Of a stretch of 64,000 bases of DNA, positions 1-11,498 are shown piece after piece. The first letter of the stretch is position 1. Each line of letters begins with the position of its first letter. Origin of the DNA: Ophioceras dolichostomum (lineage: Eukaryota > Ascomycota > Sordariomycetes > Magnaporthales > Ophioceraceae); assembly GCA_003049485.1 (NCBI GenBank), contig PYST01000015.1, positions 3,248 through 67,247 on the forward strand, in the 5' to 3' direction. The notes beneath the pieces were generated by a model, which saw only the letters and a list, made by a program, of their open reading frames with translations, made no database searches and had not been told where the DNA came from. The translations under genes and the position numbers were made by a program.

Positions 1-34
1 GGGGGGGGGGGGGGGGGGGGGAGAGAGAGAGAGA
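1..34. repeat. Poly-G tract followed by a GA dinucleotide run
   Basis: Twenty-one consecutive G residues run into about six GA units at the extreme left edge of the window. A homopolymer this long at a sequence end often marks a contig edge or an assembly artefact, but a real microsatellite cannot be excluded. It lies just downstream of the stop codon of the minus-strand chitinase. Confidence 0.8.
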
Positions 35-64
35 AAAGAGGACGTGAGTTGGATGAGTGCTGGC

Positions 65-3000
65 TTACAGTAGAGACTCCGGGAGGTGCTGCCCGATCAG
101 CATCGTCTCTTCGTGCATCCTGGTGACGATATTTCCGCGCCTGAAAGCGACAGGTACCTCGTTGACAAACTGAAAGACAATGTCTAAATCGCGGAAGACT
201 CCCAGGAACCCTGCGATGTTCCCGTTGGGGTCTTCGTGTCTCGGATTGGTGGCGTTTGCGACCTTTTCTCGAAATTTAGCAGCAGCCATCGGGGCGTTGA
301 ACGATTCGATCCGGCCCTTCATCAGGTTCGCGTCGGCATCCAGCAGTAAGAGCGGTGCCGGGTTGGCGTTGGAGCCGAAGAACTCCAACAAGCGGGTCGA
401 GGGTGTCCGTATGTCCGGGGAGCCGGGCGTCACGCGCGGCAGCCCCGGAGGCAGGATCTCGCTGTTGAACGGACCCCAAAACCCCTCACTGATCGCCGGC
501 AGCCTGGTCAGCGGGCCCCGGGGCCTTGCCTGCCCAATCTCATCCCCGTTTGGCCTAACAGACCCGATCGGTTCTCGTGCGTAGTGCCGGCCATGACTGG
601 CTGTCGATTCGAGGTGCGTCAAAATGGATAGCTACCGACGACGAGAAAATGGTGTACAATCTCATGTCAATTTCGGGCGTTCAAACAAACTGACTGCTTC
701 AGCAGTTGCCAAAGACCATTAACTCACAGGCAAGGCATGTTCGACGTGTATCCCTCTCGGACCACTAGGTCCTTCGCCCGAAAGCCGCACCGCTTGAAGG
801 CGCGGGTTGGTGCAATCCCGTGATCGCATCTGATACCAGCTGTCCGCCATGCCCGAGAGTTGTTGCCGTACTCTCCTCATGTATGCCTCACGATTTGGGT
901 ACGACAACGAGTATTGTGCAATGACGGTTCCTGCTAGAGTTAGGAATCTGCGTTCCTTCTGTCCGCCTCGTCTTTCCAAATCGGAGATTTTCCAGCCGTT
1001 GTTGTTGTTGTTGTTGTCGTCGTCGTCGTGTTGTGATCATCTCCATCGGTCCCTTCGATCAAGGCCCTTCTAGAGACAGAGCTGCTCCAGTCCTCTATGT
1101 TATCCGGCCAGCACTCGGGCGGGTTTCCGTCAAATGCTCTGGAGTCGCAGTACGCCGGCGGCGTCGGTGGCTTGCTGACCTGACAGCGGAACACTCGTTT
1201 CCGACCCCCTATTTCGCCCTCTCTCTTCGTTCAGCACTCCGGCGTCGGCAAACTAGTGAAAGGGGTGGGAATTGGGCTAGATGTACGGCTCCTGAAGTCA
1301 CCACTTACAGTTGCATTCACGGTACGAGTCACCAGCCGAGTGGGAGTCTACTCGCACCTCAAACGGCTCCTTGCCGTTTTCGTGCATCTTGCAGTTCGCA
1401 TCCCCGCAGTCAGGCTGGTCGCCCCTCCAGGTGCAGTCGTGCAGTGGCGTGCCGACCGGACAACAGTATGACCCTGTAAAGGAGGACAACCATCGAGCCC
1501 CAAAGAACTCGTGGGTCAGCCTCGTGCGTACGTAGGACGGCATCAAGAATCACTCAATGTTCATGGCTTCCGGAGAGACTGGGTGAGATACTCACGTTTA
1601 CTGAAACTGCCGGCACACTCGTTCACCTTGGTCGTCATCTCCTTTTGGAGTACCCCACATCCCTTTCCGCTAGAGTGGTGATAAGTCTCCCTGACAAGTT
1701 TCCATTACTTTAAAGGGGGGGGGGTGTGTCAGGGGAGCCTTCTTCATACCACTCGGACCAGTAGCAGCCAGATGTGACCACGCTGTACTCGCCGGCCTCG
1801 CAGCAAAGCACCTTGTAGCCCCTGGCGCAGTAGTATGGGTCAGATTCGCTGTAAGGGCCACCTCCCCTAGTAAAGGTGTCAGCTTTAGTTCTGGGCGGCT
1901 CGGACCCTCGGAGGGATAGTTGGCAGCGGGGCGCCCCGGGTTCGGACTGACTGACCACTTTGAGTTCCCCAACCTGGACTCTCCAGTGTGACACTGGCCA
2001 TTGCAGTCACCCCAGATGCCGCCATCCCACCCGCTGCCTCGCCATGAGCATTTCTTCGGGGCCGTGTTGGTAGGACAGCAGACCGGTTTTCCTTCGCCGT
2101 TGGGCTAGAACGAGACGTGAAAGAAGGAGAGGGTTAGTCCGGTCTGGTGTGCTGGAAACGCCACGCGGGCCACTGGGGAGTCATCAGGGGAGCCATCAGG
2201 GAGCCACTGGGAAGCCACCAGGACTGCACTTACACATCCGTCTCTGTCCCATGCGACCAGGCTAAATCCTTTCTCGCACCTCAGGTCACCCTTCGGCTTG
2301 CAGGAGTACTTCGTCAGGATCTCGCACTCCTGTCCATTCTCCCCGACCAGACTCTTGGCCACATTCCCCTTCGTCGTGATCAGGCCTTGGAGCTCCAGCT
2401 CGTTGTGTCCACGTGAGAGACGCGGTACCCCACAAGTCCGCTCATGGCCGTGAACTTGTCGTCGTCCGTGTCGACGACCCAGATCACGCTGCCGCTGAGC
2501 CCGACCTGGTCCGCCCATGCCTGCTTGATCTTGAACGTGTCGGCGTCATCGTACGAGACCCACTGATTGGAGTTGAACACGAGATACTTGACCGCGACCG
2601 CCTTGTCGAACACGGGCTCGAGGCCTTTGATCTGCTTGAGGATGGCCTGGATCTCGTAGTACATCAGGATCCCGCTAGTGTCTGAGCAGGGGCCGGGGCG
2701 AGCTCCGCCGTTGAACGGGCAGCCCGGAGTCGTGCATTTCGGGTCCGACAGCTCAAAGGACCGCCCGTAGAAGCCGTAGCCCAGAGTAGCCTGCTCGAGT
2801 TTGACGCCTACGCGCCAAAGGAGCTGAGCTGCTAGCTTGATCTCTGTGAGGTTCGTATGGGCCTGGGCGATGGCACCAATTGGGTTGTTGCGATCCCTAC
2901 GTTGGGTTGTCGTCAGTATCTAGGTAGGTAGCCAACCACCTAATCTCTCAAGTATGCCAGCCATGCACGCATAGGGGGAATGGAGCAGGGGTTGCGGCGG

Positions 3001-3813
3001 TGATACCGGGTCTTAGAGGAGCAATAGGAGAAGCTTACCATGTACCATGGAGGTCGTAGCTCATCAGGTTAGTCCAATCAGCGTACTTCAGAAGTCCGGG
3101 CAAGTCGAACCATCTGAGGTACCAGAACGAAGAAGGAATCGTGAATATCAGACCCAGCTGCCTTGGTGCGGCATCAAATGTCGACCTGAGGGTCTTCATG
3201 AGGAGGACAAAGTTGGCAGTGTCCTCCGGCTTGCCTCCTCTATCCGGGGCACCGGGGTACTCCCAGTCGACATCTAGACCATCGAAGTCGTACTTGTTCA
3301 GGAACTTGACGCCGTCAGCAAACTTCTGGCGGTTCGGCCCTGTGCTGGATATCTCGCTGAGCAACGGCTGGGTGATGGTATCGTTGTCCGAGAAGGTCCA
3401 GCCGCCGACGGCCACGAAGACCTTCAGCTCCGGGTTGTAAATCTTGGCATTCACAGTCAGCTGCCAGAGGTCTTCCGTGGTCTGGCTGTCCATTGTTGTC
3501 AGCTCGTATGTGCCCGGCTTGATAAAGGCGAAGGCGTAGTTGAGGTGAGTAAGCTCTCCCAGGGGTACATCGCTGGGAGATTTCCGGTTGCATTTTGATC
3601 TGTAGCTCCAGGTCTCGTAGTACCCCATCACTAGGTGATTTCCAAGCAGATCGTCAGATAGATGAAGCGTCATCAAGTGTTGGGATGAGAGTCCGTGGGG
3701 AGCCTGTGAGTCTGGGAGTCAGTCAACTTACCCCTATTCATCGACTGGTTCCTGGGAGAGGCCAGGGGCTGGGGTTCGGGAACGCAGTTTGACTGGCGGC
3801 ACAAACTCCTCAT
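65..3813 (-). pseudogene. Subgroup C (killer-toxin-like) GH18 chitinase, frame-disrupted
   Basis: Predicted chitin hydrolase. The GH18 core lies in exons 3630-3039 and 2896 downward, joined by a canonical intron (2897-3038) that keeps the motif HGTWDRNNPIG. It holds the catalytic motif DGLDVDWEYPG with all acidic residues present. Downstream are Cys-rich segments (NGEGKPVCCP, about 2104; GYKVLCCEAG, about 1820; FTGSYCCPVGTPL, about 1480). The family's C-terminal region follows (MRSRDCTNP and HVEHALPVS at 720-980; PAPLLLLDADANLMKGR at 65-622), ending with a stop at 65. A possible first coding exon is 3813-3732, with an intron 3631-3731. No signal peptide or LysM domain could be recovered upstream. 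The frame breaks near 2400, between HVDTT and ELQGLITTKGNVAK, and again near 1985, between CHTGE and ELKVVS, with no room for introns. It is either a decaying gene or one hit by assembly indels near the contig edge; the catalytic exons themselves look intact. Confidence 0.7.
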
Positions 3814-4401
3814 GCGACACGGCGCTTTACGCGGGTCTCGAGGGCGTCGCAACTCGTCCCCTGTGCGTTAAAGCGAGCGGCCTCAACGGGACGCCGACGA
3901 CGGCCCCACCGATTCCGACCACAACGGCTGATGTGCTCGGGCTGGCCCAGCCGGCCCTACTCAGCCGGGGCGTTCCTGGAGAGAATGCACATACGTAATA
4001 ACGGATCAGCAGTCCAGCAGTACGAATACTACATATGGCACCGTTTCGGCCGTTAGGCATGGCGTTTGTAATGAGAATGGTCTAGGCTTCTTATTGAACT
4101 TGGTTCATATGCGAGGTCGAAAACAATAGTGACGCTTGCATAACTGTACCTAGCTAGCTAGGTTCGAGGTTGTCATATAAAGAAGCCCGTGCCGTCGAGC
4201 GGAGGCTGTCTTTTCGGTCAATTTTAATTCTGTTGTTGTGCGACATGACCTTATGATGGTTGGTGAATGAAACGTAACATCAGACCTGCCCTGCTTCTTC
4301 GCGTCTTCGCGATTCTGGGTAAAGTTACCATACATAAATTCCATCGAGTCCTGTTGCGTCCCTTCATTCAACCGCATTCCTCTCATTTGGTACAGCACAT
4401 A

Positions 4402-5526
4402 ATGCGAAACCTTACCCTTTTCATGGCTACAGCAAGGGGCATCGTCGCCAGCCCTGGGTTGCACCCGAGATTCCAGCCACTTCTCCGACTACTGCTTCCG
4501 AGCATCATCGGCAAGCGCCTCCTCAACGTCAACAGCCTCCAGCGCCGGTTCACGAGGAGGACCACAGCTAGCGGACATCTAGCTACTCGCACTTCACCGC
4601 CGACAACAATCGCCGTCTTGCCTCATCGACGGCACACATCTTCTTCGACATCACCCGACCCACCTCCGCCACCGACGACGGAAGAGAAGACGGTCCCTAG
4701 CCTGCCAGACGGGAATTTCGGGTTGTCGTTAGATGAGTACTATGCACTATCAGGGGAGCGCAAGCTCAAACTGGAGCTGGAGCAGGATCTGGAGAAAGCA
4801 TATGGCGACGGCAAGTGGGGCTACGTTGTCTTCCGGACCACGTACAAGCCAGAGCTAGACCGGCATTGGGAAGCGTTCAAAGTGGCGCTCGACGGGTACA
4901 GCCGGAGGGTGGTCGCCGGGTCCGACGCCCCCGAGATCGCCGAAAGGCTCGAGTGGGTCTTCATCGAAGACCCGGCGCTGGAAGGTGCCTCGCGAGACGA
5001 GCTCCGGCACCGCTTCTGGAAGTGGGCGATAAGCGAAGACCCAGCAATCGACCCCGAGTTCCCCTACCAGCTCCGGGAGGAATACAAAACCGCTATGTCC
5101 CGCACTGGTATAATTGCGCGTCATTGGCCGGACAGGCGACACAGCTTCTTCGTCCAGGTCGACGAAGCTTCCCTGAGAAGCCTCCTGGTAGGGCGCGACC
5201 GAACCATCCAGTCGATTAAGGACCACTACCCCAACGAGGATTGCCCACTCTTAGACCCGACAGATCCCGCCACGACCCTGGAAGTTGAGTTCGGTGCCTC
5301 CGGCTGGGTCAACCTGGTCGACGGTTGGTGGGTGCCTGGTCGAGACCCGGAGAGCGAGGCCGACCTGGACGAGGAGGAGAAGAAGAGTGACCTATGGACC
5401 GAGAGCTGGTTTATGGTAGCGCCCGACCACATGGCCACCGCCGGGTTCTTCTACGACCTGCCCGCCCATGTCAGCGAATGCTGGTACAACAATTGGGCGC
5501 CGCCCGACTATATTGTGGCATACTAG
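4402..5526 (+). CDS. Unrecognised fungal protein, possibly with a mitochondrial presequence
   Basis: This is an uninterrupted frame of 374 codons from the ATG at 4402. Other in-frame starts are 4267 and 4423, so the start is uncertain. The first 60 residues are rich in Arg, Leu, Ser and Thr with few acidic residues, which would suit a mitochondrial targeting peptide. A Pro/Thr-rich linker follows, then a folded-looking acidic domain rich in Trp, Tyr and Glu (for example KWGYVVFRTTY, RHRFWKWAISEDP and WVNLVDGWWVPG). It ends at a hydrophobic Pro/Tyr-rich tail. I do not recognise a named domain or catalytic motif, although the composition and codon use look like a real gene. It is divergent from the chitinase and convergent with the copper-fist gene. 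Confidence 0.6.
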   Translation: MRNLTLFMATARGIVASPGLHPRFQPLLRLLLPSIIGKRLLNVNSLQRRFTRRTTASGHLATRTSPPTTIAVLPHRRHTSSSTSPDPPPPPTTEEKTVPSLPDGNFGLSLDEYYALSGERKLKLELEQDLEKAYGDGKWGYVVFRTTYKPELDRHWEAFKVALDGYSRRVVAGSDAPEIAERLEWVFIEDPALEGASRDELRHRFWKWAISEDPAIDPEFPYQLREEYKTAMSRTGIIARHWPDRRHSFFVQVDEASLRSLLVGRDRTIQSIKDHYPNEDCPLLDPTDPATTLEVEFGASGWVNLVDGWWVPGRDPESEADLDEEEKKSDLWTESWFMVAPDHMATAGFFYDLPAHVSECWYNNWAPPDYIVAY

Positions 5527-6837
5527 GAATGCAAAAACTCCTCCAGCCCAACCCTCAAAACAATGAGCGGTACACCCTAAGGCTTTCGCACTGCTAAGGA
5601 GGCTGCATAGCCCTCAAGCAGCTCGCGATGTCGACGCCCCTTAGGCTGTGGTGTGGCTGCAACTTGCAAAAAGAGGACGGCCAGTGAAGGATGGTCGCTA
5701 TCACACAAACTGAAGAACAGAATAGGATAGATTCTAAAGGCAAGCCCAGCGAGAATCCCCAGATTGGCGAACCACTGCCCGTCATCACATTCGGGATGCT
5801 CCTAATACTACTCAATAGACTCAAACCCCTCATCCTGTGTGAAATGCATCGCGTATTCGCCATTGTGGCTATTTGTCGCCTGCCGCAGTGCGCGCATCGG
5901 TGCGATCTGTCTGGCTATCAACCATACTCCTATGCCATCCGCCCACCTGTGGGGTAGATCATGCATGCATCATCCTCCTCCTCATTTTCATCAGCTCCAT
6001 AAGCAAAAGCAAACTGGCAGAAGCGGGGGTATCTGCTCTCGAGTCCTTCCAGGCCGCCAGACATGCGCCACCTCCTCGTGCCGGGAAAGTGTTTTGTTTC
6101 GTCCAAAAAAAAGAGTAGCAAGAGAATAACTCTAGTGAGATTTCTCACTCAGATTGCCATTTTGTCATCCGTCGTCAATCCTGACTGGCGGGGAATGCAA
6201 AAGTAAAGTGGGAAGAATGCATCACAGTCGTGGTAAATAATGGGATCAGAAGCCCTCCAGACACCATGCCCGATATGTGCTCGTCCCGTGTCATCCGCGT
6301 CAATCCTGACTGGCGGTGGAGGGGAGACGGAAAAGAAAAAGAGAAAGGAAAACATCGCAGAAGAAGTAACCCTCAGGCCATCCGTGCATTGCATCTGCTT
6401 GTCCGCCTTTGTGTCATTGGCATCAAACAGCCTAGAAAGGCAAAGGGCATCGCAGGCAGTGAAAACTCAAGACGGAAGATGGAATCCAGGAAGCAGAAAA
6501 CGAGAAAATGGGCCTCACGGCCGCTCGTGAGCCTTGGCGGAGGAAAGAAATATGTGTACAGAAGAAGGCGCCACACAATATGCACCCTGGCCAGCGCGCC
6601 AAATATGAACCAGAAACGAGATGGCAGCAAGAGCAATGCTATGATGTTATCAGTTTAAGCCGAGATTGGTCCCCGAATCATGTAGCGGACCACCATGAAA
6701 ATCAGTAGAGAAAAACAGATCCGAAAGAAGAAAAAATGAAAAGTAAATCATCAGCTGAGAGACCAGAAAACATGCCCTCGCGTGAGTCTTTGCCATGACC
6801 CGGCGCTCCAGCCTCAGTAGGGCCCATAAAAAGGCAG
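5527..6837. other. Intergenic gap between convergent genes
   Basis: Between the stop of the unrecognised protein and the stop of the copper-fist gene there is 1.3 kb without a convincing gene. It should hold both 3' untranslated regions. The only structure I see is the 18-bp direct repeat at 6174 and 6299, plus A-rich stretches near 6100 and 6720. Confidence 0.6.
6174..6316. repeat. Spaced 18-bp direct repeat
   Basis: The 18-mer GTCAATCCTGACTGGCGG occurs at 6174-6191 and again at 6299-6316, 125 bp apart, each preceded by a similar GTCATCCG-type stretch. It lies in the non-coding gap between two convergent genes. It could be a local duplication or the footprint of a mobile element; no function is evident. 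Confidence 0.6.
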
Positions 6838-8767
6838 CTAGGCTTCGTTTGGGGTTTCACGAGGGCCGTGGATCACGCATCCGTCGCACGCGCAGTCGTC
6901 GCCGCAGGGACAGCTGGCCGGCTCGCCGAGGCAGCTGAAGGGATACGTGACGAACAGGTAGTCGCTGGCAGACAGCTGCGTCTGGTCCTCGGATGCCTCG
7001 GACGGCGTCTGCTCCGCGGGCGACGGCGGCTCCGTCGTCGTCGTCGTCGCGGTGGAGAACCGCGGGGCCGGGCCGTCGGCGTCGGAGCTGTTGGTGGCGG
7101 CCACGAGCGCTGGGGTGTGCTGCTGCTCGCCCTGCTGCTGGTGCTGGTGCTGGTGCTGGTGTGGCTGCTGTGCCGGCGGGCTCTCGGCCAGACAGGTCAT
7201 CGCCGAGCGCAGATAGCCCGCTGTGGCCTCCGTGTACGGGTGGACCAGACAGCCGAGGCAGTTGCAGGACGGGCCGCACTCGCAATCGTGATTCAGGAAC
7301 TCCTGCATGACATCGGCACCGGGTCCATCTTGGCTGAACGTGGCGCCTGGGGAGGCGTGGAGCTCCTGGCCGTTCTGCTGCGAAGGTATCGCCGGGACTG
7401 ACTGCACGGTCGATCGCCACTGGGACGGCACGATGGGGTTGGCGAACGTGCCGTACGTGGCTGGGAAGCTGTAGACACCTGAGTTGCCAGTCTGGTGGAA
7501 GTACGCGGGCTGCGACATCGGCTGCGGCTGGTGGTATACCTGGACGATCGGCCTGCCCATGCCGACATTGGCATCCATCTGACTCATTCTGAAATCATTG
7601 GCGCCACCACCTGTCACCGCTCCTGCCGCCTGAAAGTGGGCGAGATGGGGTTGGATCTCGGCGGGGAGTGGTGCGTGTACTAGCGGCTGGGGGTTCGGCT
7701 GAGCTTGGAACTGTTGGGTCTGACTATCGCGTCTGCCATGACCATTCGTCGCCGCTTGGGCCTTACCCGCACAGCAGCTCCGGGGCGCAGGCGGCAGATC
7801 CACGCCTCTAACATCGGGGCCTGTACCAGGAGGCTCCTCAAGATGTCCAGCGCCGTTCGAGCCTGCGGGAAACCCGGCGATATATGACATACCATTAGCT
7901 GTTTTCGTCGGAACTGCGTTCGGCAGTTCCGGCTTTATCGACACGGATGCCAAACTTGCCCGGCGATCGATGTACAATGGCTGGGCATATTCCGAACTAT
8001 GGTATCCCATAACGGCGGGCTGGTCGAACGGACCAGACGGCAAAGGTTGGACGTGGTTAAACGGCGGCGCGGAATTGAAATATCGGAGCGAATCACCGTT
8101 ATCCATTGATCCCGTCCGAATATGCATACCGTTCCCATTTTCGGTCGGCTGGACAATTCGATAGGTATTAGGATCCGCTTTTTCGAAATTCACTGGATCG
8201 AACGACCGTTTTTGTCCGTTAATTTTGGCACCGGGTTTCTGAACGTGGAAAGAGCGTCCGGTAGGCGACATCGAGCCACTGGCAACTGGGAGGCCGTTTC
8301 CAACCGGCACCGCAGTCGTTACCGTGGTGGTCGCCGCAGTCGTAATCGCCGTCGTCGCGGGAGCAGCCGTGACCGTAGTCATATTTTGCGTATGAGTCTC
8401 CGGGGGGCAAGGACATTTCTGATTTCGGGGTATGGCTGCCGTGATGCTGCGGTCACAGCCGCAGTTCGACCCTGGGGGATGCGGACAGGAGCTGAGCGGT
8501 CGACCGGGCTTCCGGACAGGGATTAGCACTCGCTCTGTGCCATGCGGGCATTTCGTGGAACGGTGACCACGGATGCATGGCGCGCTGCGAGTGGGGGGCA
8601 GTGTTAGTCCTGGCGGTGTCAAAAGTCATGGAGGACTTGGACGAGACAAACGACATCGTAGAGAACCAGAAGGACGGGCTAGAGATGAGGTATTATGAGA
8701 TGCGAGACAGAAAAGCCAACAGGATGTCCACATACCATGCCATCTTCTGGCCGTTAATTACCGGCAT
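6838..8767 (-). CDS. Copper-fist transcription factor of the GRISEA/Mac1/Cuf1 type
   Basis: Copper-sensing nuclear activator, 592 aa in two exons: 8767-8736 and 8584-6838. The intron 8585-8735 splits Cys11, and removing it restores the classic N-terminus MPVINGQKMACAPC. The copper fist occupies residues 1-40. It has zinc ligands Cys11, Cys14, Cys23 and His25 and the minor-groove motif KPGRP at 36-40. Its IRGHRSTKC segment is nearly invariant in this family. Two Cys-rich copper-sensing motifs of the form CxCx3CxCx2Cx2H lie near residues 442-459 (CECGPSCNCLGCLVH) and 564-585 (CPCGDDCACDGCVIH). Two such motifs suggest an activator of high-affinity copper uptake, like Podospora GRISEA, rather than a metallothionein regulator of the ACE1 type. 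The middle is Gln/Pro/Ser/Thr-rich with a poly-Thr/Ala stretch and a His/Gln run, as in activation domains. Confidence 0.92.
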
Positions 8768-11498
8768 GACTGCAGATGCTTGATGAGTCTCTGCTTTGGT
8801 CGGGTAAGGTACAGGTGGTACTGGCGGTTGCACCGTCGACGATTTGAAGTCCCGGGAGCAGGAGCCTCATAGATCCGGAGGCAGCGCGGGTCGCCAAGGA
8901 ACGAGCCGCCTCGGGCTGGACGCGCAAACAGTCCGTGAGTAGGACGCAGGCAGGGTCGCACAGCCGTCACGAGGTTGGAATGACTTGTGCGAAGATTCGT
9001 GGAGCGGAATTACTCGGGGTGGTGCTCGGCTAGTCGTGGCTGTTATGTAGCTGTGACAGCCAGTCGATGGAGCGCGGGAGTGCGGGAGCGCAGGAGCTCT
9101 AGGTTCTGTGTGCTTGTCAGACCCAGGATGATGAGAACGGCCTCTGAGGCGTCGGCAAGGAACCTGAGTTGGGAGAAGCCACCGGAGTATCCGACGGCGG
9201 GTTTGTGGCCGCAGGCAAGCGACGACCAGGAGAGCGGTGGAAGGTTGAGGCAAGTTGACTTCGGGTTGGGCCGTTGCTATCAGATGATCACCCGTGCATG
9301 CCGTGCGGCAATTGCCTCCCTCGTGCGAAACAGAGTTCAAGGACTGTGGAGGCGAAGCCGCAAGGCGCCACTGAGACAAGGTACCGGCTGAAGGGATAGG
9401 GAGAGGGATCCGGGCAGGACGGGAGTCGTTGTCTAGGTCCCGGATGTTGGGTAGGATGGATCGGATTGTGTGTTCGAGGCCTTTCTTCTCCCGAAAGCCA
9501 ATTGACGAATCTCGGACCAACTTCCGCACAGGAGCTCAGGTACGTACGTTCTGTTCAATGGAGGTAGGCGTTGTTGCGACGCACGGCCAGTGGCTTGCAC
9601 GCGCGATGAACCAAGGGGGGGGGCAGGCGCATGCAGCAATTAGGGATGTGGCCTAGCAGGGTGGTTGAAGTCGACAAGGTGGTAGAGTATGCAGCTCCCC
9701 CTAAACCCCTTCAGAATGAAAGCAGGGGGAAAAAAACAAGAAAAAGAAAGAGAGACGCCCACAACCCCGCACTTGGGCCAGTGCGTGATAATGGTGACCT
9801 GACTTAAAAGAGAGCGCGGGTGGAGGAGGGGTCCTGACTCTGCCCAGCCAGGCCTGTCGACAAAATGATGCGATGAAAGAGAGAAGGTGGTGTTGGTGTT
9901 TTCCGAGGGCCAGCAGGAGGAACTATGGAGGACTTGGGAGTACGCTTGAGGAAACGGCGCCCTAGAGGTACCTGCCGGACATTGACGACTCGGCACCGGA
10001 GAACCGAGACACACAGCGAAAAGTTGTGTTTTCTGTCTGCCGCTCCGGTGAGGCGTATGCCGGGGCTGCGACCGTGACGATGGGTCTTTGTCCTAGTGAG
10101 GTGCGGAAAGGTTGGAAGAGGCTCCGCCGTCTTGAGTGGCGGCTTTGTTGGCGATGCGGTCCGGTGAACCCCTTTCAGAAACCCGGACTCCCGCAGGTGG
10201 AAAGTTGTTAAGCCGAACAACACTTGTTTTTCGAACCCAAAAATAAAAATTGGAATAGAGAAACATAAGAGTTGGTACCTGCCCTGCCCGTTGCTGCTGA
10301 GTCTCACCTGCCCTCTCGTACCTACCGTCTAAGCAGCAGAAAAAACCGAAGATAGGAAGGAGGTGGTCGTTGTGGTGGTGGGGTGAGGCGTGCCGGAACC
10401 AATTTGAGCAAGTTTCTATTGGCTACAGGCTCTCAGTCATGTGGAGCACCAGGGGTGTGTGCGAGCTCGCGCCTCACCCAAAGATCACATTTCCCCTCCA
10501 CCGCCATCGCCTTCAGCCCTTCCTGGTACAATGTCATGCCTCAAAGTAATAGCAAAGTTGAATGTGATCCCGTAGCGAAAGAGTGAGAGAGAATCGCAAT
10601 TTGGTACAGTAGGAGGTACAGTTGTCAGGCACGTGGGGAATGCTTCATGCTACCACTTTACCAACACGCCCCCTTTTATAAACACCCTCGTGCTGGGGTA
10701 CTTCGTCTAATCCCGTAGCTACTCGACGTATTGTACTGTAGTAGGCAGTCTCTGGGTACATAAATCAGTGGACTCCTGCCGCCTCTTGGCTTTACCGACG
10801 GGACTGCCCAGAACCTTGATGGCTGCTTAGTCGAGCTCCTCATGGGCTCATGGGTCCTCGTACTCATTCGTCTCTTTACATGGATCTTCGTCAATGAGCA
10901 GGCTGCAGACGGAGGAGACAGAGGCAAAGGCAGCTTCGCCGAACATGAGCGGCCACCAACCCCTCGAGACACGCCCGCGTTGTATCAGTGAAGACGAATC
11001 GAAACGAGCGAGGCCGGCGGGAATAAGGTTCCCCACCGAAACAACGAAGACGGAGCTAGCAGCAAGCGGCTCCCCTGCGCACGGCGGCGATCTTTGGGGG
11101 GCGAGCGAGACGAGTCATTTAGACCTTCAGGCTGGAGGAAGAGCAGTCCCAGCTACGGCAACGGCACGCCGCTACGGCTTGCCCTAGCTCTAGCTCATCG
11201 GTCCTCGATTTCCCGCCGCAGACATGCCTACCAACTGGATGGGTCTACAGCTGGCAAGTGCACCAAGGAAGGTCACAAGTGACGTAAGATGGTGTTGAAA
11301 TGGTGGAAAGACGAGGCACAATTGTCGCCTGAATTTATTGATTTCAACTTGGGGTGGTGCTGGACCCCTTTCCAGATCGTATGCAGATCTCTTGGCGATC
11401 TAATCTTATCAAGGTCCTGGCCGTCTTGCCACACACGATCCCAAGCATGTCAACGAGGGTAACGTATCGATGCCACAATCCTCCTCTCTAGTGCGCGC
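8768..11498. other. Upstream region of the copper-fist gene and downstream region of the SR140 gene
   Basis: This is 2.7 kb without a supported gene. Open frames here (for example 220 codons on the minus strand at 8867-9529) are Ser/Pro/Arg-rich with no recognisable motif. They look like the chance ORFs of a long 5' leader and promoter. A run of nine G residues lies near 9616 and a purine-rich stretch near 9725. Confidence 0.5.

Noticed and set aside
3595..3676. Chitinase start at the Met at 3676 (MMTLHLSDD)
   Set aside because: A GTAAGT donor at 3731 and a CTAG acceptor before 3630 make this segment an intron; the conserved GH18 sequence begins only at MGYYETW.
8867..9529. 220-codon minus-strand frame upstream of the copper-fist gene
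   Set aside because: It has Arg/Ser/Pro/Thr-rich composition, no domain signal and lies where the promoter and leader of the next gene are expected.
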